Source: Stemphylium vesicarium
Lineage: Eukaryota; Ascomycota; Dothideomycetes; Pleosporales; Pleosporaceae
Direction of reading: 5' to 3'
DNA length: 64,000 bases
Assembly (NCBI GenBank): GCA_004380135.1
Contig: QXCR01000174.1
Coordinates: 39,539 to 103,538 of the forward strand
This document shows positions 1 through 12,293 of this stretch, one piece after another. Under the pieces are notes generated by a model. That model saw only the letters and a program-made list of their open reading frames with translations. It was not told the origin of the DNA and searched no databases. Numbering within the stretch: the first letter of the stretch is position 1; each line of letters starts with the position of its first letter. A program made the translations under genes and the position numbers.

Positions 1-1
1 G

Positions 2-334
2 ATTTGGCTTACGAGCCCGAGGACGCTGGCACAGAATCTTGTGCATGCGCTGGGCGTGCCTAAAGAGGCGTTTGGCCACTTTAGACAGGTGCTGTTGCCT
101 GGGTATACGGCTACGAGTGGGGAGATTTTGGATGCATTGGAGAAGGTTGCGGGTAAGAAGACGAGGGCGTTGGTTAAGGAGAAGAGAGATGAGACGACGC
201 AGAGGATTGTGTTGAGTTGGCCTGCAAGCTACGATACTAGTCGGGCGAAGGAGTTGGGATTCAGTGAGGATGTCGGGCTGGAGCAGACGATAAGAGATTT
301 CATCGATGGGGAGAAGAGTAAGGTTAAGTCATGA
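2..334 (+). CDS. NAD-dependent epimerase/dehydratase-like protein, C-terminal part
   Basis: Open frame running in from the left edge and ending at a TGA at 332-334; about 110 residues are visible and the N-terminal Rossmann part lies outside the window. The visible part contains SPRTLAQNLVHAL, then LPGYTATSGEILDALEKVAG and a closing SRAKELGFSED segment. This arrangement resembles the substrate-binding tail of extended SDR epimerases of the D-erythronate dehydrogenase (DenD) type, which oxidise sugar acids using NAD. Without the glycine-rich NAD motif and the YxxxK site the exact reaction cannot be set. The frame from base 2 has no internal methionine that would be a credible start, so it is treated as a 5'-truncated terminal exon. 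Confidence 0.7.
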   Translation: MWLTSPRTLAQNLVHALGVPKEAFGHFRQVLLPGYTATSGEILDALEKVAGKKTRALVKEKRDETTQRIVLSWPASYDTSRAKELGFSEDVGLEQTIRDFIDGEKSKVKS

Positions 335-582
335 GGGGGTTGCGGGGGAATGGAAGGGAGATTGAAGTGAGCAAGTGGATAGAGATATGAAAGATCGAGA
401 ATGTAGTATCCGCTCGTGTCGAGTTACTTAACCCCAACCTCATTCAGAACCCACACGATGCAATCAGCCAATGATATGTTCTCTGCCAATGGAGATGAAC
501 GACCTTATATCTTCATCCACCTCAAATACCCGTGTCGCGAAATCGCAAAGATTGCTTTGAAATCGCACACATGAACCTAGGC

Positions 583-2950
583 TCAATCCTTCGCCACGTC
601 AGCCTTATCCTTCTCGGCGTCAAAGAATAAACTCCTCCTCTTAACGTCCTGTGGCGGAGGTGAGACCACGGGACTATCCGCGCCAAGCGTCGCATCCTTG
701 TCCCTCTTGAAATTTTCAGCTCTCTTGATGTCGACTGGCGGGGGCGATGATACAGGGGTCTTGTTTCCCCATCCCTTCCTCTTCTCACTTGCCCAAGTGC
801 CCCAGCTAGAGAAGTAGGCACCGGCTCTAGCTTGTGCGTTGGAAAGATCCGGGGCCTGGGGGGCTTTCCCTGCGAAAAAACAATCAGTATCGATGTTGTT
901 CCGATCATCATCCAAGTACTTACACTTCTTTCCGTCGTCAATTGGGCGTCCTTCCTTCTCAGCCTGGATCCTCGCTTCTTCAGCTCGTAATCTCTGTGCC
1001 TCGCGCATGGCTTCCATCTCTGCCCAGAGCCTGTTGTATGCAGAGGAAAACTTTTGCTGGCCTACAGCAATCTGTTTGCCAAGGACTTCTCTACTCTTCT
1101 CTAAACGTTCATCGAGGTGCATTTCTGCTACCTGCCTAGTCGCCACGCAAGAATCAGCACACATACTCCCATGGAGACGGCTTGGAATGTGGGGTTGTTG
1201 CAAAGACTAAGAAGGAGGGCTTAGTTGGGATTGCAAGATGGCAAAGAAAGAATAGGGGACGTACTGTGCTAGTCGGCGCTGAACGTCCTCCATACTCAGA
1301 CCACCGGAACAAGGGTGCTTGGGCTCGACGATGTCAAACAAATGTGAGTCTGTGAACTTGTTCCAGATGCGGAAATTCTCAGTCTGCATCCAGGCCTGCA
1401 CCCAGTCGTTTGAGAACTCGCTCGCCGGGTCTCCCTCGACTTCGGTGATCAAGTTCTCCTTGTGCGCATTCTTCTCCATGTAGATCTTGTATTTGACTGA
1501 GCTCAGCATGGCAAGGAGATACTCCTCGAATTGCATGCGGATGAACTCCTCACTACCTGCATAGCCATGGTCTTTTGGCCTTGCCGGGTCTGCCTCGTCC
1601 CAAGTATCGTTTATCGTCTGTGTCAAAAAGTCCATCCATCGTCGGTCTGGTGTCGATAGGACTGATGCTTGACGGAGCGCGGCCGAAGTAATATTCACGG
1701 AGTGATCGTCGAGGTTGATCAAGATGTCGCTGTAGCGATCTCTTTGCTGCAATAGCAGCGAGTTTGTGGAGCCGACAATGTACGACTTTGTGTCTTGATC
1801 TGCCAGAATATCGAGCTGCTGGAGCGGGGTATACGGTCCGAATAGTGAGCCTGTGCCGAATAGTTGCAATGGAAGGCCCATGTACGCGAGCACTAGTTTC
1901 CGTTAACACAGTGGATTATTGTCTAGGATTATGCACTCACGGGAAGCACGCTCCGATGTTTTCAGAGAGGTGGGCATGACACATTTCTCTTCGCACGAAT
2001 TGAACTTTGGGTCGGCAGCATCTTGTAGGTGGCGAATAAGGCCGGGTATCAGAGAAATAAGAGCAAATTGCATCATGCATAATCGTTCGCAATGGGAGCC
2101 GAAGAAAAGGACCTGGTGGGTGTTAGATTGCACACAATGCCATGGTTTCATTGGCCAGCTCTCGCGGGTGCCAGTTTATATCGCACCTTTGGTTGGAGTA
2201 AAGCGCATTTGAACAGGACCAAAGTCTGCCACTTGAACTCGTGTATGAACTCGCGGAGAGAGATACCGAAGTAATGGTCCTGTTGCCCCTCCTGGTTCCT
2301 AAGCAGCTGGGGTAGACTCTCTGTGAAGCGCTCTAATATCTCAATGTCGGTAAAGTCCCTGGATATATGTCAGCTGTGTATCAAGGATGCGTCGACCCTC
2401 CACAGCGCGTCCTTTGTCCTGTCTTTCTGTGCCAACGTACCTCTGCGCAAACCACAGCTGAGTGACAACGCCCAATTGCGCCTTGATCGCACCAAAATGC
2501 TGTGGACTGTCGCTGATTACCACGACAGCCTTCTGCACCGTACTCCTCGTGACCTCAGCCGGTCGATCGATGAGCTTACTAGCGTCGAGCTGTCGCGTAC
2601 ACGAGATACCGAAGAGAGACGTAGCGGGTTCGGTCGAGGTTTCGGCGCGACGAAGGGTAAAGTACGAGTAGTCTTCAGTAGAGGCATGCGCGCCGTCACT
2701 CAGAGCCATAAAAGGGAGGAGGGACCAGTCGTTGTCGGTTGCCGGGTCGGTTCCTTCCTCTGCGCCGAGCCAGAGCTCGATTTCTGGGCCTCTATAAGTC
2801 CATGTTAGTTGCTTGCAATAGGCTGCGAGTATCTAAAGTTGTGCCTCTGCCCCAACTACTTGTTGCGCCAACTCGTTTACATGGAACGGAAGCAACTTAC
2901 CGCGCATGATGAAAGTCGACCACACATACAAGTGGATTTAGGGGCGCCAT
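583..2950 (-). CDS. AVL9: Avl9 late secretory pathway protein (7 exons)
   Basis: Exons in transcript order: 2950-2901, 2791-2441, 2358-2187, 2112-1941, 1892-1265, 1135-924 and 869-583. All introns are GT..AG and the phases close to 623 aa. The N-terminus has VCVVDFHHARGPEIELW, the longin-like start of the Avl9/DENN-related family. The middle has LPLQLFGTGSLFGPYTPLQQ and YIVGSTNSLLLQQ, the most conserved blocks of Avl9. The C-terminal third is a charged coiled coil (LDERLEKSREVLGKQ onward) and a low-complexity tail. Family knowledge: Avl9 acts in exit of secretory vesicles from the Golgi and in actin and cell polarity. Human AVL9 is about 650 aa, so this is near full length. It is convergent with the epimerase gene and lies head-to-tail behind HOG1. 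The acceptor of exon 6 was chosen because the alternative AG gives a stop. Confidence 0.88.
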
Positions 2951-3627
2951 GATTATCTTCTGTGCTCGTGGAAATATGGCAGCACGGCGGGTTACGCTCC
3001 GAAGAAAATAGAATACAAGGCCATGGGAGGGGGAGCCAGGCTCACGTCCTGGAAATCGTTGCGGGACGCGATTGCGAGCGGTGACGAACGACGCCCTTGT
3101 GTCCCTCCACCAGCCTTACCGAGCTAGGCTACTTTGGGATCGAAGCCTCGGCGGTTCCCTGCCCATTGGAGATCAGCCCATTCCTACATATGTACGGGCA
3201 CGACGAGCAAATCTGGGGAAGCTTGGCCTTGACTATTTTTGTAAAGCGTGTAGCAGGGGTAGCCAGGTCAAGCCCTGCGCGCTTTTTACATGCCTCACCA
3301 CGTCACCGGAACGAAATGAACACCTTGTGTTGATAACATGATTTCACATTCCTCCCTAAGTCGGACGACCATGGCCCCCAATTCCATCATGAACATTCCT
3401 TTCGTATACCGGCATTGATAATCCAAATGACAAAGACATATCCATGTCCATCTACCCGCGCATCCTCTTGTCACAAAAGGTCCACCAAACGAGACCTTGG
3501 GAATCATTGGGAAAAGCCAAACCCGCCAGCTCCACGCAGATGATCTATCGAGCTTTGACAAACTACGGAATTCCGTCTTGGAGACATGAAAGTATTGTGG
3601 CTCGATTTGGGACAAACATTGGTGCGA
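2951..3627. other. Intergenic, HOG1 3' end to AVL9 promoter
   Basis: About 680 bases between the HOG1 stop and the AVL9 start, both genes on the minus strand. It must hold the HOG1 3' UTR and the AVL9 promoter. The open frames here are short, show no recognisable domain and have no codon pattern of note. No repeat or clear TATA box was seen. Confidence 0.6.
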
Positions 3628-5096
3628 TTAGCTGCCGTTGTTCTCCTGCTCTTGTGCCGCCGCATCGACGTTGTGGTAGTCTAGGATCTCAGAGTACCTG
3701 CGTCATGTTAGCTGCTTGTACCTGATGTTTCTGGAAAACTTTGTGCCTACATCATGATCTTCCATGTGTCAACGGGCAAGTCTGCATCATTGAACGACCA
3801 ATCGAACTTCTCCTCCGCAACCGGCTCATCTGTCGGGTCGTGGTATGGGGCGAGGTATGGGTGAGCGAGAGCCTGCTCCGCTCGTACGCGCTTCTTGGGG
3901 TCAAAGACCAACATGTTCTCTAGGAGATCGACGGCTAAAACATGTCAGTTCGGCTCTCTGGACAAGACATGCAAACACTTACCCTGTGGCTCGGCGTTCT
4001 TGAACTTGTTGGACAGTGGTTGCCTCTCGCGCTTGGGAAGTGACTGGACGAATCGCAGTGTCTAAACCATGTTAGCAAAGTCTCGCTACGGTCCATTCGG
4101 ATATGCTTACGTTCTCGCTGCAGATGGTCTGAATGACATCGTCTGGGGGAGTGCCCAAAAGCTCCGTGATGATGGAGAATTGGTTTACGTGGTCCTTTCC
4201 GGGGAAAAGAGGCTTTCCCTCCAGCATCTCGGCAAAGATGCATCCTGCACTCCAGATGTCCACCTCCACGTCGTACTTTTGCCATGTGAGCATGATCTCA
4301 GGCGCACGGTAGTATCGGGTGGAGACGTAACCCGTCATCTGAGGGTCTTGTATACGGGCGAGACCGAAGTCGCAGATCTTGAGATCGCAGTTCTCGTTGA
4401 CGAGGATGTTGCTGGGCTTCAGGTCACGGTGGACGACACCAGCTGAGTGGACGTATTTCAGTCCACGCTTTTCGAGTCAGCCTAAATTGTGTGTTTGTTC
4501 GGGGAATTGCCACACACCAAAATCTGGTAAAGGAAGTATTGGATGAACTGCTTCTCCAGCGGCCTGGATGTAAGCAGACGGTGGAGATCGGTACCCAGGA
4601 GCTCGGTGACGAAGTAGCTGGGTCAATTAGTACATGCTGATGTATGGCGATGTCGCGGCTGCCTACATGTCCTCGAGAGGGGAGATGAAAATGTCGCTCA
4701 AGCTGATGATCTGTTCTGCGTTAGAGTTTTTCCCCGGAGGGCCGTGGTTGGAATTGCTCACATTCTCGTGTCGCAGATGCTTCAGGAGCTTCAACTCTCG
4801 GTATGTTCGCTTGGACAGAACTGGGGTGCTGAAAGGCTTCATGATCTTCTTAACGGCGACTGCCTGGCTGGTGAGCTGGTCCTTTGCTGAGCTGCGCCCG
4901 AGTCAACACTGGATTCTTCGCGAATAGAATGAGGGGCCTACCAAACAAGACCGAATGCGCCCATGCCTACGGGCTGCAGGTCGGTGTACCTGTGCATTGT
5001 TAGTTGTGACAGCCATGGCAATGTGGGGTATGCTCCGCACCTGCTCGTAATCTCGAAAGTGGTCCCAAAAATCTGGGCGCGTACGAATTCCGCCAT
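3628..5096 (-). CDS. HOG1: Hog1/SakA-type p38 mitogen-activated protein kinase (9 exons)
   Basis: Exons in transcript order: 5096-5041, 4989-4942, 4891-4762, 4710-4667, 4617-4518, 4467-4111, 4061-3983, 3934-3751 and 3697-3628. They join to 355 aa, the usual size for fungal Hog1. The start [17 protein letters not shown] is typical of fungal orthologues. Kinase signatures are intact: glycine loop near residues 27-33, HRD at 139-141, DFG at 159-161 and the p38-class activation motif TGY at 171-173. The C-terminus is rich in Gln and Asn. Family knowledge: this serine/threonine kinase is phosphorylated on TGY by a Pbs2-type MAPKK in hyperosmotic and oxidative stress, then enters the nucleus to control glycerol synthesis and stress genes. 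In plant pathogens it also affects virulence and fungicide response. It is transcribed divergently from the G-alpha gene across a 2.7-kb gap. Confidence 0.97.
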
Positions 5097-5330
5097 GATG
5101 GTTCGTGATGTTTAGGGTGCTGCGACAGGCGCTGGGTGGAGTTCTTTGTGGTTTTTTGGAGTGGTGGGTGAAGAGGGCGGGCTGGACGTCGTGGGGTAGT
5201 CGCGAATGCGTCGGGGCTCTAGTCGCACCTTGACGCTGCTAGATCTGGACAGGTTTTATTGGATTCGGTGCCTAGTTCCGGAACAGAGGCGAAGTGCGCG
5301 ATAACAGCTCCGAGGAATCCTTTATAAAGA

Positions 5331-5338
5331 CTTTTGAA
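5331..5338 (-). promoter_or_regulatory. Possible TATA box of HOG1
   Basis: TTTATAAA, a near-palindromic TATA-like octamer about 235 bases upstream of the HOG1 ATG, in an otherwise GC-rich region. Its position is plausible for a fungal promoter with a leader of about 200 bases. No transcription start evidence can be read from sequence alone. Confidence 0.3.
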
Positions 5339-6750
5339 TTTTGCACCAGGGTACGTACGACGACTGGGCGGGTTGGGTCGTCTTTGTTGCCGCTTTCAAT
5401 GTTGATAGCAAACGGGTCGGCGAGGGGGAATAGTGGCGCCGACGGGATGACCTAGGTGCAGCACAGGGATAGGAGGCTCGAGAGCGTGGCAAACGTGTAG
5501 ATCAGAAAGATCAGAGGAAAGGGAGGAGGAAAGTTAAAAGGTCTAAGAGGACAACGAGGGGCAGGCACCAAATGCGATAGAGGGATGCATGGCCCGGGCT
5601 CTAGACGTATCTCACACAGGTTTCGGCCTGAACGGGTGACGTCACGATGGACTTTCGAGTTTTCCATGCCAGAAGCCCGTGCATCACGTACAGCACAATT
5701 TTTCTTCTGATCCATTGGCGGCACGAGTAATGGGGGCGTTCACCATGGTGATGGGCAATCTTGTGTTGTCCCTGTACCCCACCATGACGGCCCTCGAAAG
5801 TTGTTGCCGCATTCAAGCCTATCACTCTCCCCTCACTTCACGTGGCTGGGGGCTCGTGCGCCCTTGCGGCTGGGAGGCTCGCTCACGCCGAAGAGCAATA
5901 AGGATGGCAGCCGCTGAGCGTCCTGTCGTTGAATTTTTGCCCTCTTCAGCGTGGCTATGTGCATGCCTGGGCAGCCGGGACACTTACTGCTGACGTTCCA
6001 ATTACCATGCCGGCCAAGACTGTGGTCATTTCCACGTACATGCTCACGTTCCGCGCGCGCGATGCTGTCGCGTCTCCGCTAAACTTCCTTTTCTCTCCCA
6101 GCCATGCACACCTGACCACAATCTAGTCATCCGAGGGATTGATTCTTTGTATATAGAGCATGCGGTATGCCAACTCACGTACGCGTCGCCCAAGGTGCTT
6201 GTCTATTCGGCGGCTATCACGGCAGGTCGTCGCCGCGGAAGACGACATTAGACAACGTGGAGGCGACAGCTGACAGACGCGGTGCTTCTGGGGGCCGTTG
6301 TATGCCAACAGTATACCTCGGTAGGGCATGATAATGCACGACATGGCGGAAAGCATGTCACAGCGCGGCATTGATGGTCAGCATGGCTATAGTGTACCGT
6401 CGATTGGCGTAGATGCTAGCGTCGCACAAGGCGAACAGACAGGCGCCCTCTTGATGAAAGATGCGGGCCCTTAATTTAGAAACCCTTTGGCAGTAGCAAC
6501 AAGTTGGAAGATGAATTCATCGAGCATTGTTTGACTCGACTCCTGTTGACGCTGCTGCACGCCAGTCAATTGGCCTTTGCCCTACCTGCCGGAGCCGGAC
6601 CAAGGCGACGAGGTAAAGCCTATGGTGCAGGCGCCCGTCAACCTTGGAAGCATTCGGCGCGGTTACGCGATTGACTGCAGAACAACAGCAACCCGAGGGA
6701 ACGCAGAGGGCGGACTGTTGCTGTATATAGAAGTTTTGGAGGCACAGTTG

Positions 6751-6808
6751 CTGCGTCTGCGTCTGCTCTGCGTCTGTTCTGCGTCTGCGTCTGCGTCTGC
6801 GTCTGCTG
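6751..6808. repeat. TCTGCG hexanucleotide minisatellite
   Basis: About nine imperfect copies of the unit (C)TGCGT, with two interrupting CTCTGC or TTCTGC variants. A looser TCTGCA run follows about 180 bases downstream. It is noncoding and lies in the leader/promoter region of the G-alpha gene, where length changes could affect expression. Confidence 0.8.
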
Positions 6809-7759
6809 CAGGGGACGTTGCGGTTGTATCAAGGGGACAGCCGAGCTCATCTTGACCAAACGCCACGCTGCCAATGACAGGTCGGTGCCGGATGTGGCAG
6901 CCACGAGTGACGCGGACGGCCTCGAATCGAATGTCAAAGGCTTCCGTCCAACGCTGTCGCTGCAACTCACTGTTGATATTTGTGTCTGCATCTGCATCTG
7001 CCATTCCCTCGCTTCTGCGCCCTGTTCCGCGACCTGGCCTGTGCCAAATTACCCTGATCGCTGGCCTGGCTGGCACCCGGGATTGAATGAGGCTTAGCAG
7101 CATCGCTCCTGCCATCATCATCATCACGACCATCACAACCGCAACCACCCTTCTGCACCGCACCTCTCGCCTGCAAATCCGCTCCCAGCCACCTTGCACG
7201 TCTCGGCGACGTTGATTCCGCCGTCTGAAGTCACGAGACCTACCAGCCGACGGCGCCGTTCGCAGCGCTGGGCGACGTTGCACGCTTCGCCGACTCCAGA
7301 TCCCGCGCCTTCCTCGTCAACTTGCTGGGGAAGGCACTCCGCACGAGCCACAGGCAGCCCTGGAGTCTCCGATCTAGCTCGACGAGACACCCTACCAACC
7401 ATACAACACCAACAGCACCGTCGTTTACGAGCCCCTCCTCTTTGCGCCTGCCAGTCTGCCCCCGTCGACATTGCTGCAGCTCACCACGCTGGCGCCCACC
7501 TTCTGCGACTCGTCGACGTTGCGAGGCCCCCTTTGACGGGAGCTGCGTGTCGGATTGCCCCGACGGAAGCCTCACCACAGCTCCAGCAGCCCAACGCGCC
7601 ATCCCTCACGCCGCCATCCGCTTCGGACGCCGCCGCACGTCGCCGCCGCCGCCAGAAGCCATCCTCGTCGCGACGCGCTGAGCCGAGTGCTCGCCCATTG
7701 TCCCGCGCCCGACTTCCTCCATCGCCCGCGGCCGCGAGCCGCACTAGACGACAGCCACC

Positions 7760-9085
7760 ATGGGTATCTGCATGAGCACAAACAACGACGACGTCGAGCA
7801 GAAGAAGCGCAGCCAGGCCATCGACCGCAAGCTCGAGGAGGACTCGCGCCGGTTACGGCGAGAATGCAAGATCTTGCTGCTGGGTGAGTAGCCAAGCGCT
7901 GGCTGGCCTCGTGTGCTTGCCAAAGCCGTGCTAACCCGCCCTACAGGTTCCGGAGAAAGCGGGAAGTCGACCATAGTCAAGCAGATGAAGATAATACATC
8001 AGAATGGCTACACCATGGAGGAGCTCGCCATGTACCGCCTGACCATCTACAAGAACGTCATCGACTGCGCAAAAGCCCTCATTGGCGCCATGCGACAATT
8101 CGACATCACCTGCGAGAATCCAGGCAACGCCGACCTGTGCGACTACCTGTCCAACTACACCGTCGACCCCGACCCAGAGAAGCCGCTCGACGTGCGAGTA
8201 GGCCAGGCCATTACCTCCATGTGGCGCGACCCATGCATACCCAAGGTGCTTGAGCACTCGAGCGAGTTCTACCTGATGGATTCTGCCCCCTAGTAGGTTT
8301 GCGCATCGCCTTCTATCCGCCCCGACTGACCATTGCAGCTTCTTCGACGAGGTAGAGCGGATATCCGACCCCAACTACGTACCAATCGAATCCGACGTTC
8401 TACGAGCGCGTACCAAGACGACCGGTATCTACGAAACACGATTCACAATGGGCCAGCTTAGCATACAGTACGTGCGCGCACGCTCAAACAAGTCTCTAGT
8501 CCGCACACTAACATGAAACAGCATGTTCGATGTAGGAGGCCAGCGGAGCGAACGTAAGAAATGGATACATTGTTTCGAAAATGTCACATCCATCATCTTC
8601 TGCGTGGCCCTGAGCGAATACGACCAGGTCTTGTTAGAAGAGAGCTCACAAGTATGCATCCCGGCCTTGTCCTTAGTCCAGTACTGACTCGCACCCTAGA
8701 ACCGCATGATGGAGAGCTTAGTCCTCTTCGACTCGGTAGTCAATAGCCGATGGTTTATGAGGACGAGTATTATCTTGTTCCTAAATAAGGTCGATCTGTT
8801 CAAGGCGAAGCTTGCGCGATCACCCCTCGGCAACTACTTTCCAGATTACTCTGGCGGCAACGATGTCAACCGTGCCGCCAAGTACCTGCTATGGAGATTC
8901 AATCAGGTCAACCGGGCACACCTGAACCTATACCCCCAGTAAGAACTACATGCCTACTCCCATCCACCACCGCTAACACATTCAGTCTCACCCAAGCCAC
9001 CGACACATCCAACATCCGACTTGTGTTTGCCGCCGTCAAGGAAACAATACTACAAAATGCGCTCAAGGATTCGGGCATACTATGA
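7760..9085 (+). CDS. gna-3: Heterotrimeric G-protein alpha subunit, fungal group III (6 exons)
   Basis: Exons 7760-7883, 7947-8292, 8339-8467, 8522-8651, 8700-8938 and 8986-9085 join to 355 aa. The N-terminus MGICMS carries the Gly-2 myristoylation and Cys-4 palmitoylation signals. GTPase motifs are complete: P-loop GSGESGKST, switch [15 protein letters not shown] with the catalytic Gln, NKVD and TQATDT. The tail ends KDSGIL, as in the GNA-3/GanB class and unlike the CGLI-type tail of group I. Family knowledge: group III alpha subunits sense nutrients (carbon source) with a GPCR and act through adenylate cyclase and PKA in conidiation, germination and virulence. The intron after the CCCTA at 8292 hides an apparent TAG stop, and splicing restores the Tyr codon. 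There is no sign of damage. Confidence 0.96.
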
Positions 9086-11882
9086 TTCTCTACACCGCAT
9101 AAAATATCCTTCCTCGTCCGCTCGACATACGGCCTATGAGTGCTCCGCCCTCCATTTCCGCACTCCCGTTCCCCCCGTCTACATTTACATAATACACGAG
9201 CTCTTTACGATCATTACTCCCGATCGTGCTACTCACGATGCACACTTGCGGCCACGAATTGGGAAATTTGGGAGATATCATTGCCTCTAGCTATTGACAC
9301 AAAGAGAGCGCAGCATTGGTGTTTTTGGCGTTGAAAGATTCCCTGGGGCCCTTTCTTGTCTTTTTTGTTTTCATTTGGGATGCGAAACTGCGCGGGGAGG
9401 AGGGAGGGGAAAAGGGTGGTCGCACATCACAACTATCTCCCTCACTCTGGGAGCTGAGGGGGGGGGGGCCTCTTTTTTCTTGTTCTTCAACTTTTCTGTT
9501 GCCGTTTTTTTCTTAACCCTTTTTGCCTAGTTCACATTTAACCTTCCCCCGTCTTCCCAAACCTACCGATCTTGGTCTTTTTCTTTTCTTTCTTTTCACC
9601 ACTGTTATTGGTTTCACACGGATTGAGAAGAAAAAGTTGATTGGGCATCCTCTCCCCATCGCAACCCCCATCTCGTTCTTTTTCTTTTCTTCTCTCTCTG
9701 CAACTCGGGGTTTCGCCCGTCTGTCCGTCAGTCCGTCAGATGAAAGGGGGGGCCTTTTGTACGCTATACAGTCTCTCTTTCACGATATGTTTGCTGATCT
9801 ACTTCTATTATCTTTGGTCAAGGTCGCACAGCTGTGTGCGTGGTGGGAATAATCACCAACCATCAGCCCAGGCAACGATGTTCATTTATTCTTTTTGTCT
9901 AGTGTCTAGAGATGGAGAGAGAGAGAGGACGGCAATAGCGTCGCAGAATTATCAGTTATATATGTAATGTACGGCCCCAAATACCAAATACATCGCTTTT
10001 TTGCAAACTTTTAGCATCGGCGGCTCCATGCGAAACATGTAGTACAATATAACAGAAGTATGACGCTGTTGCAGGCAAGGTAGTAGCATCCCGTCTTCTT
10101 CTTCAGGTACACTATGCACATAAACGCACCGAGGTCGACTGTTTTCTACCTGTGCATACACGTGACTTGCACTGCCCCAACCTCGGAAGCTGTGTACCTA
10201 CCCTACCCCTTGAATGCCTCCGAACTGAACCCAATGCACTGACCGACTCCACCCACCTCAGCCAAGACTTATCTCAAATCATCATTCACTCCACCAGCCG
10301 CCGCACAGCCAGGGGCGCGTACCCAAGAAAGCCCCCCAATAATAAAAGAAACCAAAGTGACGGAAGCATATGGATGAGGTACTCATTCTTGGCGGTCGGT
10401 TGCCATGTGTGTGTGTGTGTATGTATGTGCGCGGAGGAGCTCGGGGATTACAGGAGTCTCAGCGTTGTGTCTTGGAGTGGCTAATTGCTTGGTGCTGGGC
10501 GCTGAGTGTGCGCATCTTGTATGCTTTCAACGAGATGTCCGAATAAGTAATAAAGGAAAAGGAAAAGAAAAGAGCCAAAAGCCTAGATCGTGAGCACATC
10601 TAGAACGGGAGTTGTTCTATCGCCGCCTTGCATACCGCGTGTTTTTCTTTCTTCTTCTCGCGTCGATCTCACTTTCTCCGCGCCTTTTCTTGCGACATGA
10701 AGAGTATTTGCTGTATAGGTTATAGAAGCCTCGAAAGGGATGCATTTGTGTACATTCATTTGCGTGTACATGTTACGTCCTTTAGTAAGAACAAGGCATC
10801 GGGGGGTTGAAAGAGAAAAAGAAAGGGCACGCAAACTAGAAAGCGGGTAAAGAGAGTGGGGAATGGGGGTTGAGGGTGAAGAAGGAATATGATATGCCAA
10901 GGTGGGGTTAGATTCACGGGGGCGGCGGAGATGGTGATGTGCACCGACTACGACGACGACAGAGTGCTTGGCGAGAGATTGGCGTTGGGGTGAATAGGCG
11001 GGCGGGTGTTTGTGTACTTGGCATTGTTAATAAGATGTATTTATCTCCTTCCCTGAGGATAATCTGACAGGTAATGTGTACCTAGGTATGTATGTACTTG
11101 ATGTGGTTTTCGTGATAACGTTCTAGGAAAGAAAAAGGGAAGATAAATATACGTGCATTAAAGACATGTTTCCTGATCTCTCTTATCACTTGTACTGCAT
11201 TTTCGAAATAGAGTAGGTGGTTATCTGCCTATGCATAGCGGGTGACATGTGATTACTAGGTGTGCTGGATGCTGCTATGTCAGAGAGGTCATGAAAAGCA
11301 CACTACAGTACGGTGGCTTTAATTGGCAACTTCGGTCGGATAGTGAGATTTGCAAGACGTTGCTGCTAACATAGTATGTGTGTAGGTTTGCGAAAAGCTC
11401 CTGTTGCGCTGTCGAACTAGTCGTAAAACCTTGCCCACTGAATCAAGGTATGCATCCGTAAGCCTTTCACGGTGTCCGGACGCACGAAAAGCTCGCAAGA
11501 GGATATGTTACAAAGCACGTAATTGTTACATGATCGCTAATCTAGAAGAGCAGCCCTACCAGGATGACCCCCATTTCACAGAGTGAGACGCAAGGCAAGA
11601 CCATGGACGATATGTGATCAAAAAGATTGAGTCCAATTTCATTTCTGCTTGCCGCCTTGTTCCTAGGCTAGCGGGGTTTCTTCCCAAGTAAACCCAAGTA
11701 AACGCCTATCCATGATCCCGTTGATGGCCGTGAAGACTCTTTTTGTGGTATATATCTCGGCTTTTAGAAAAACAAACAAAGAACAAAGGTATCATAACAT
11801 CGTAGAACGCCCACATGCAGTGCCTTGCATGCTATTCCAAGATTTCCATCGCCCGTGTAAAGAGGGGTGTTTCGTAAACAAC
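9086..11882. other. 2.8-kb intergenic stretch without a supported gene
   Basis: Begins with the G-alpha 3' region, then a long pyrimidine- and G-rich stretch (about 9340-9720) with homopolymer runs. A GT dinucleotide repeat lies at 10405-10428. The rest is AT-richer, and short frames occur on both strands. None has a recognisable motif or a credible exon structure. No transposon ends or tRNA-like folds were recognised. Confidence 0.6.
10405..10428. repeat. GT microsatellite
   Basis: A run of (GT)n passing into ATGTATGT, in noncoding DNA. It is a candidate length-variable marker. Confidence 0.85.
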
Positions 11883-12293
11883 CTAGTTGACGTTGGAAAG
11901 AAAGGCAGATCGCTCGAAGCTCATCCGCCTTTGCCTCTCAGCAGCTGTCAGCATGGAGCTGCTTGGCGGGGCGGCGTACTTTGCGTTGACAGCCAGAGGA
12001 GCGAAAATCTTGGGGCCAAGGACTGGTGAGTCGGCAGCCTTTGTGGCGGGAGAAGATGGCGCGCTGATGGTGCTAGCTTCTGATGGTGGGGCACCGACGC
12101 TTGTGAAGCTGGAGACAGATGATATGGACTGGTGGCGACCGCCGTTCGAGCGGTTGGACAGAAACCCGTGAGCAGGCACGACAGGCTCGGGAGCTGAGAC
12201 AGCGGGGGCGGGCACTGCCTTCTTGACGGGAGTGTTGACAGCGAGGAAGTTCTTCGGGAAGGGAATGTGGTAGGTTGGGCTAGTGGAAGACAT
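11883..12293 (-). CDS. Small Ser/Pro/Ala-rich fungal protein of unknown function
   Basis: Single open frame of 136 codons from ATG at 12293. The protein starts MSSTSPTYHIPFPKNF, continues with a Pro/Val/Ala-rich linker and a Ser-rich centre (RHQSISSVSSFTSVG), and ends with MLTAAERQRRMSFERSAFLSNVN-like text in which RRMSFE looks like a basophilic kinase site (R-R-x-S, PKA type). The last 25 residues look most constrained. It has no signal peptide, membrane segment or catalytic motif and is probably a disordered regulatory protein. It stands alone in a gene-poor region. The coding call rests on frame length, start context and low-complexity composition typical of small fungal phosphoproteins, so the function is unknown. 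Confidence 0.6.
   Translation of the reverse strand: MSSTSPTYHIPFPKNFLAVNTPVKKAVPAPAVSAPEPVVPAHGFLSNRSNGGRHQSISSVSSFTSVGAPPSEASTISAPSSPATKAADSPVLGPKIFAPLAVNAKYAAPPSSSMLTAAERQRRMSFERSAFLSNVN

Larger units (their letters stand above)
5097..7759. other. Long divergent intergenic region between HOG1 and G-alpha
   Basis: About 2.66 kb that should contain both promoters and long 5' leaders. Visible items are a TATA-like TTTATAAA at 5331-5338 (about 235 bases upstream of the HOG1 start), a TCTGCG hexanucleotide minisatellite at 6751-6808, and a shorter related TCTGCA stretch near 6986-7002. From about 7100 to 7750 the plus strand is rich in CAC, CCG and CTC, as in a G-alpha 5' leader. Several overlapping frames of 100-200 codons near 6660-7900 lie on both strands at once, resemble no family and are attributed to the GC-rich composition. 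Confidence 0.6.

Noticed and set aside
6663..7895. Several overlapping frames of 110-206 codons on both strands upstream of the G-alpha gene
   Set aside because: They overlap each other in all frames, consist of Arg/Ala/Ser/Pro-rich translation of GC-rich and repeat DNA, and show no family motif or exon logic.
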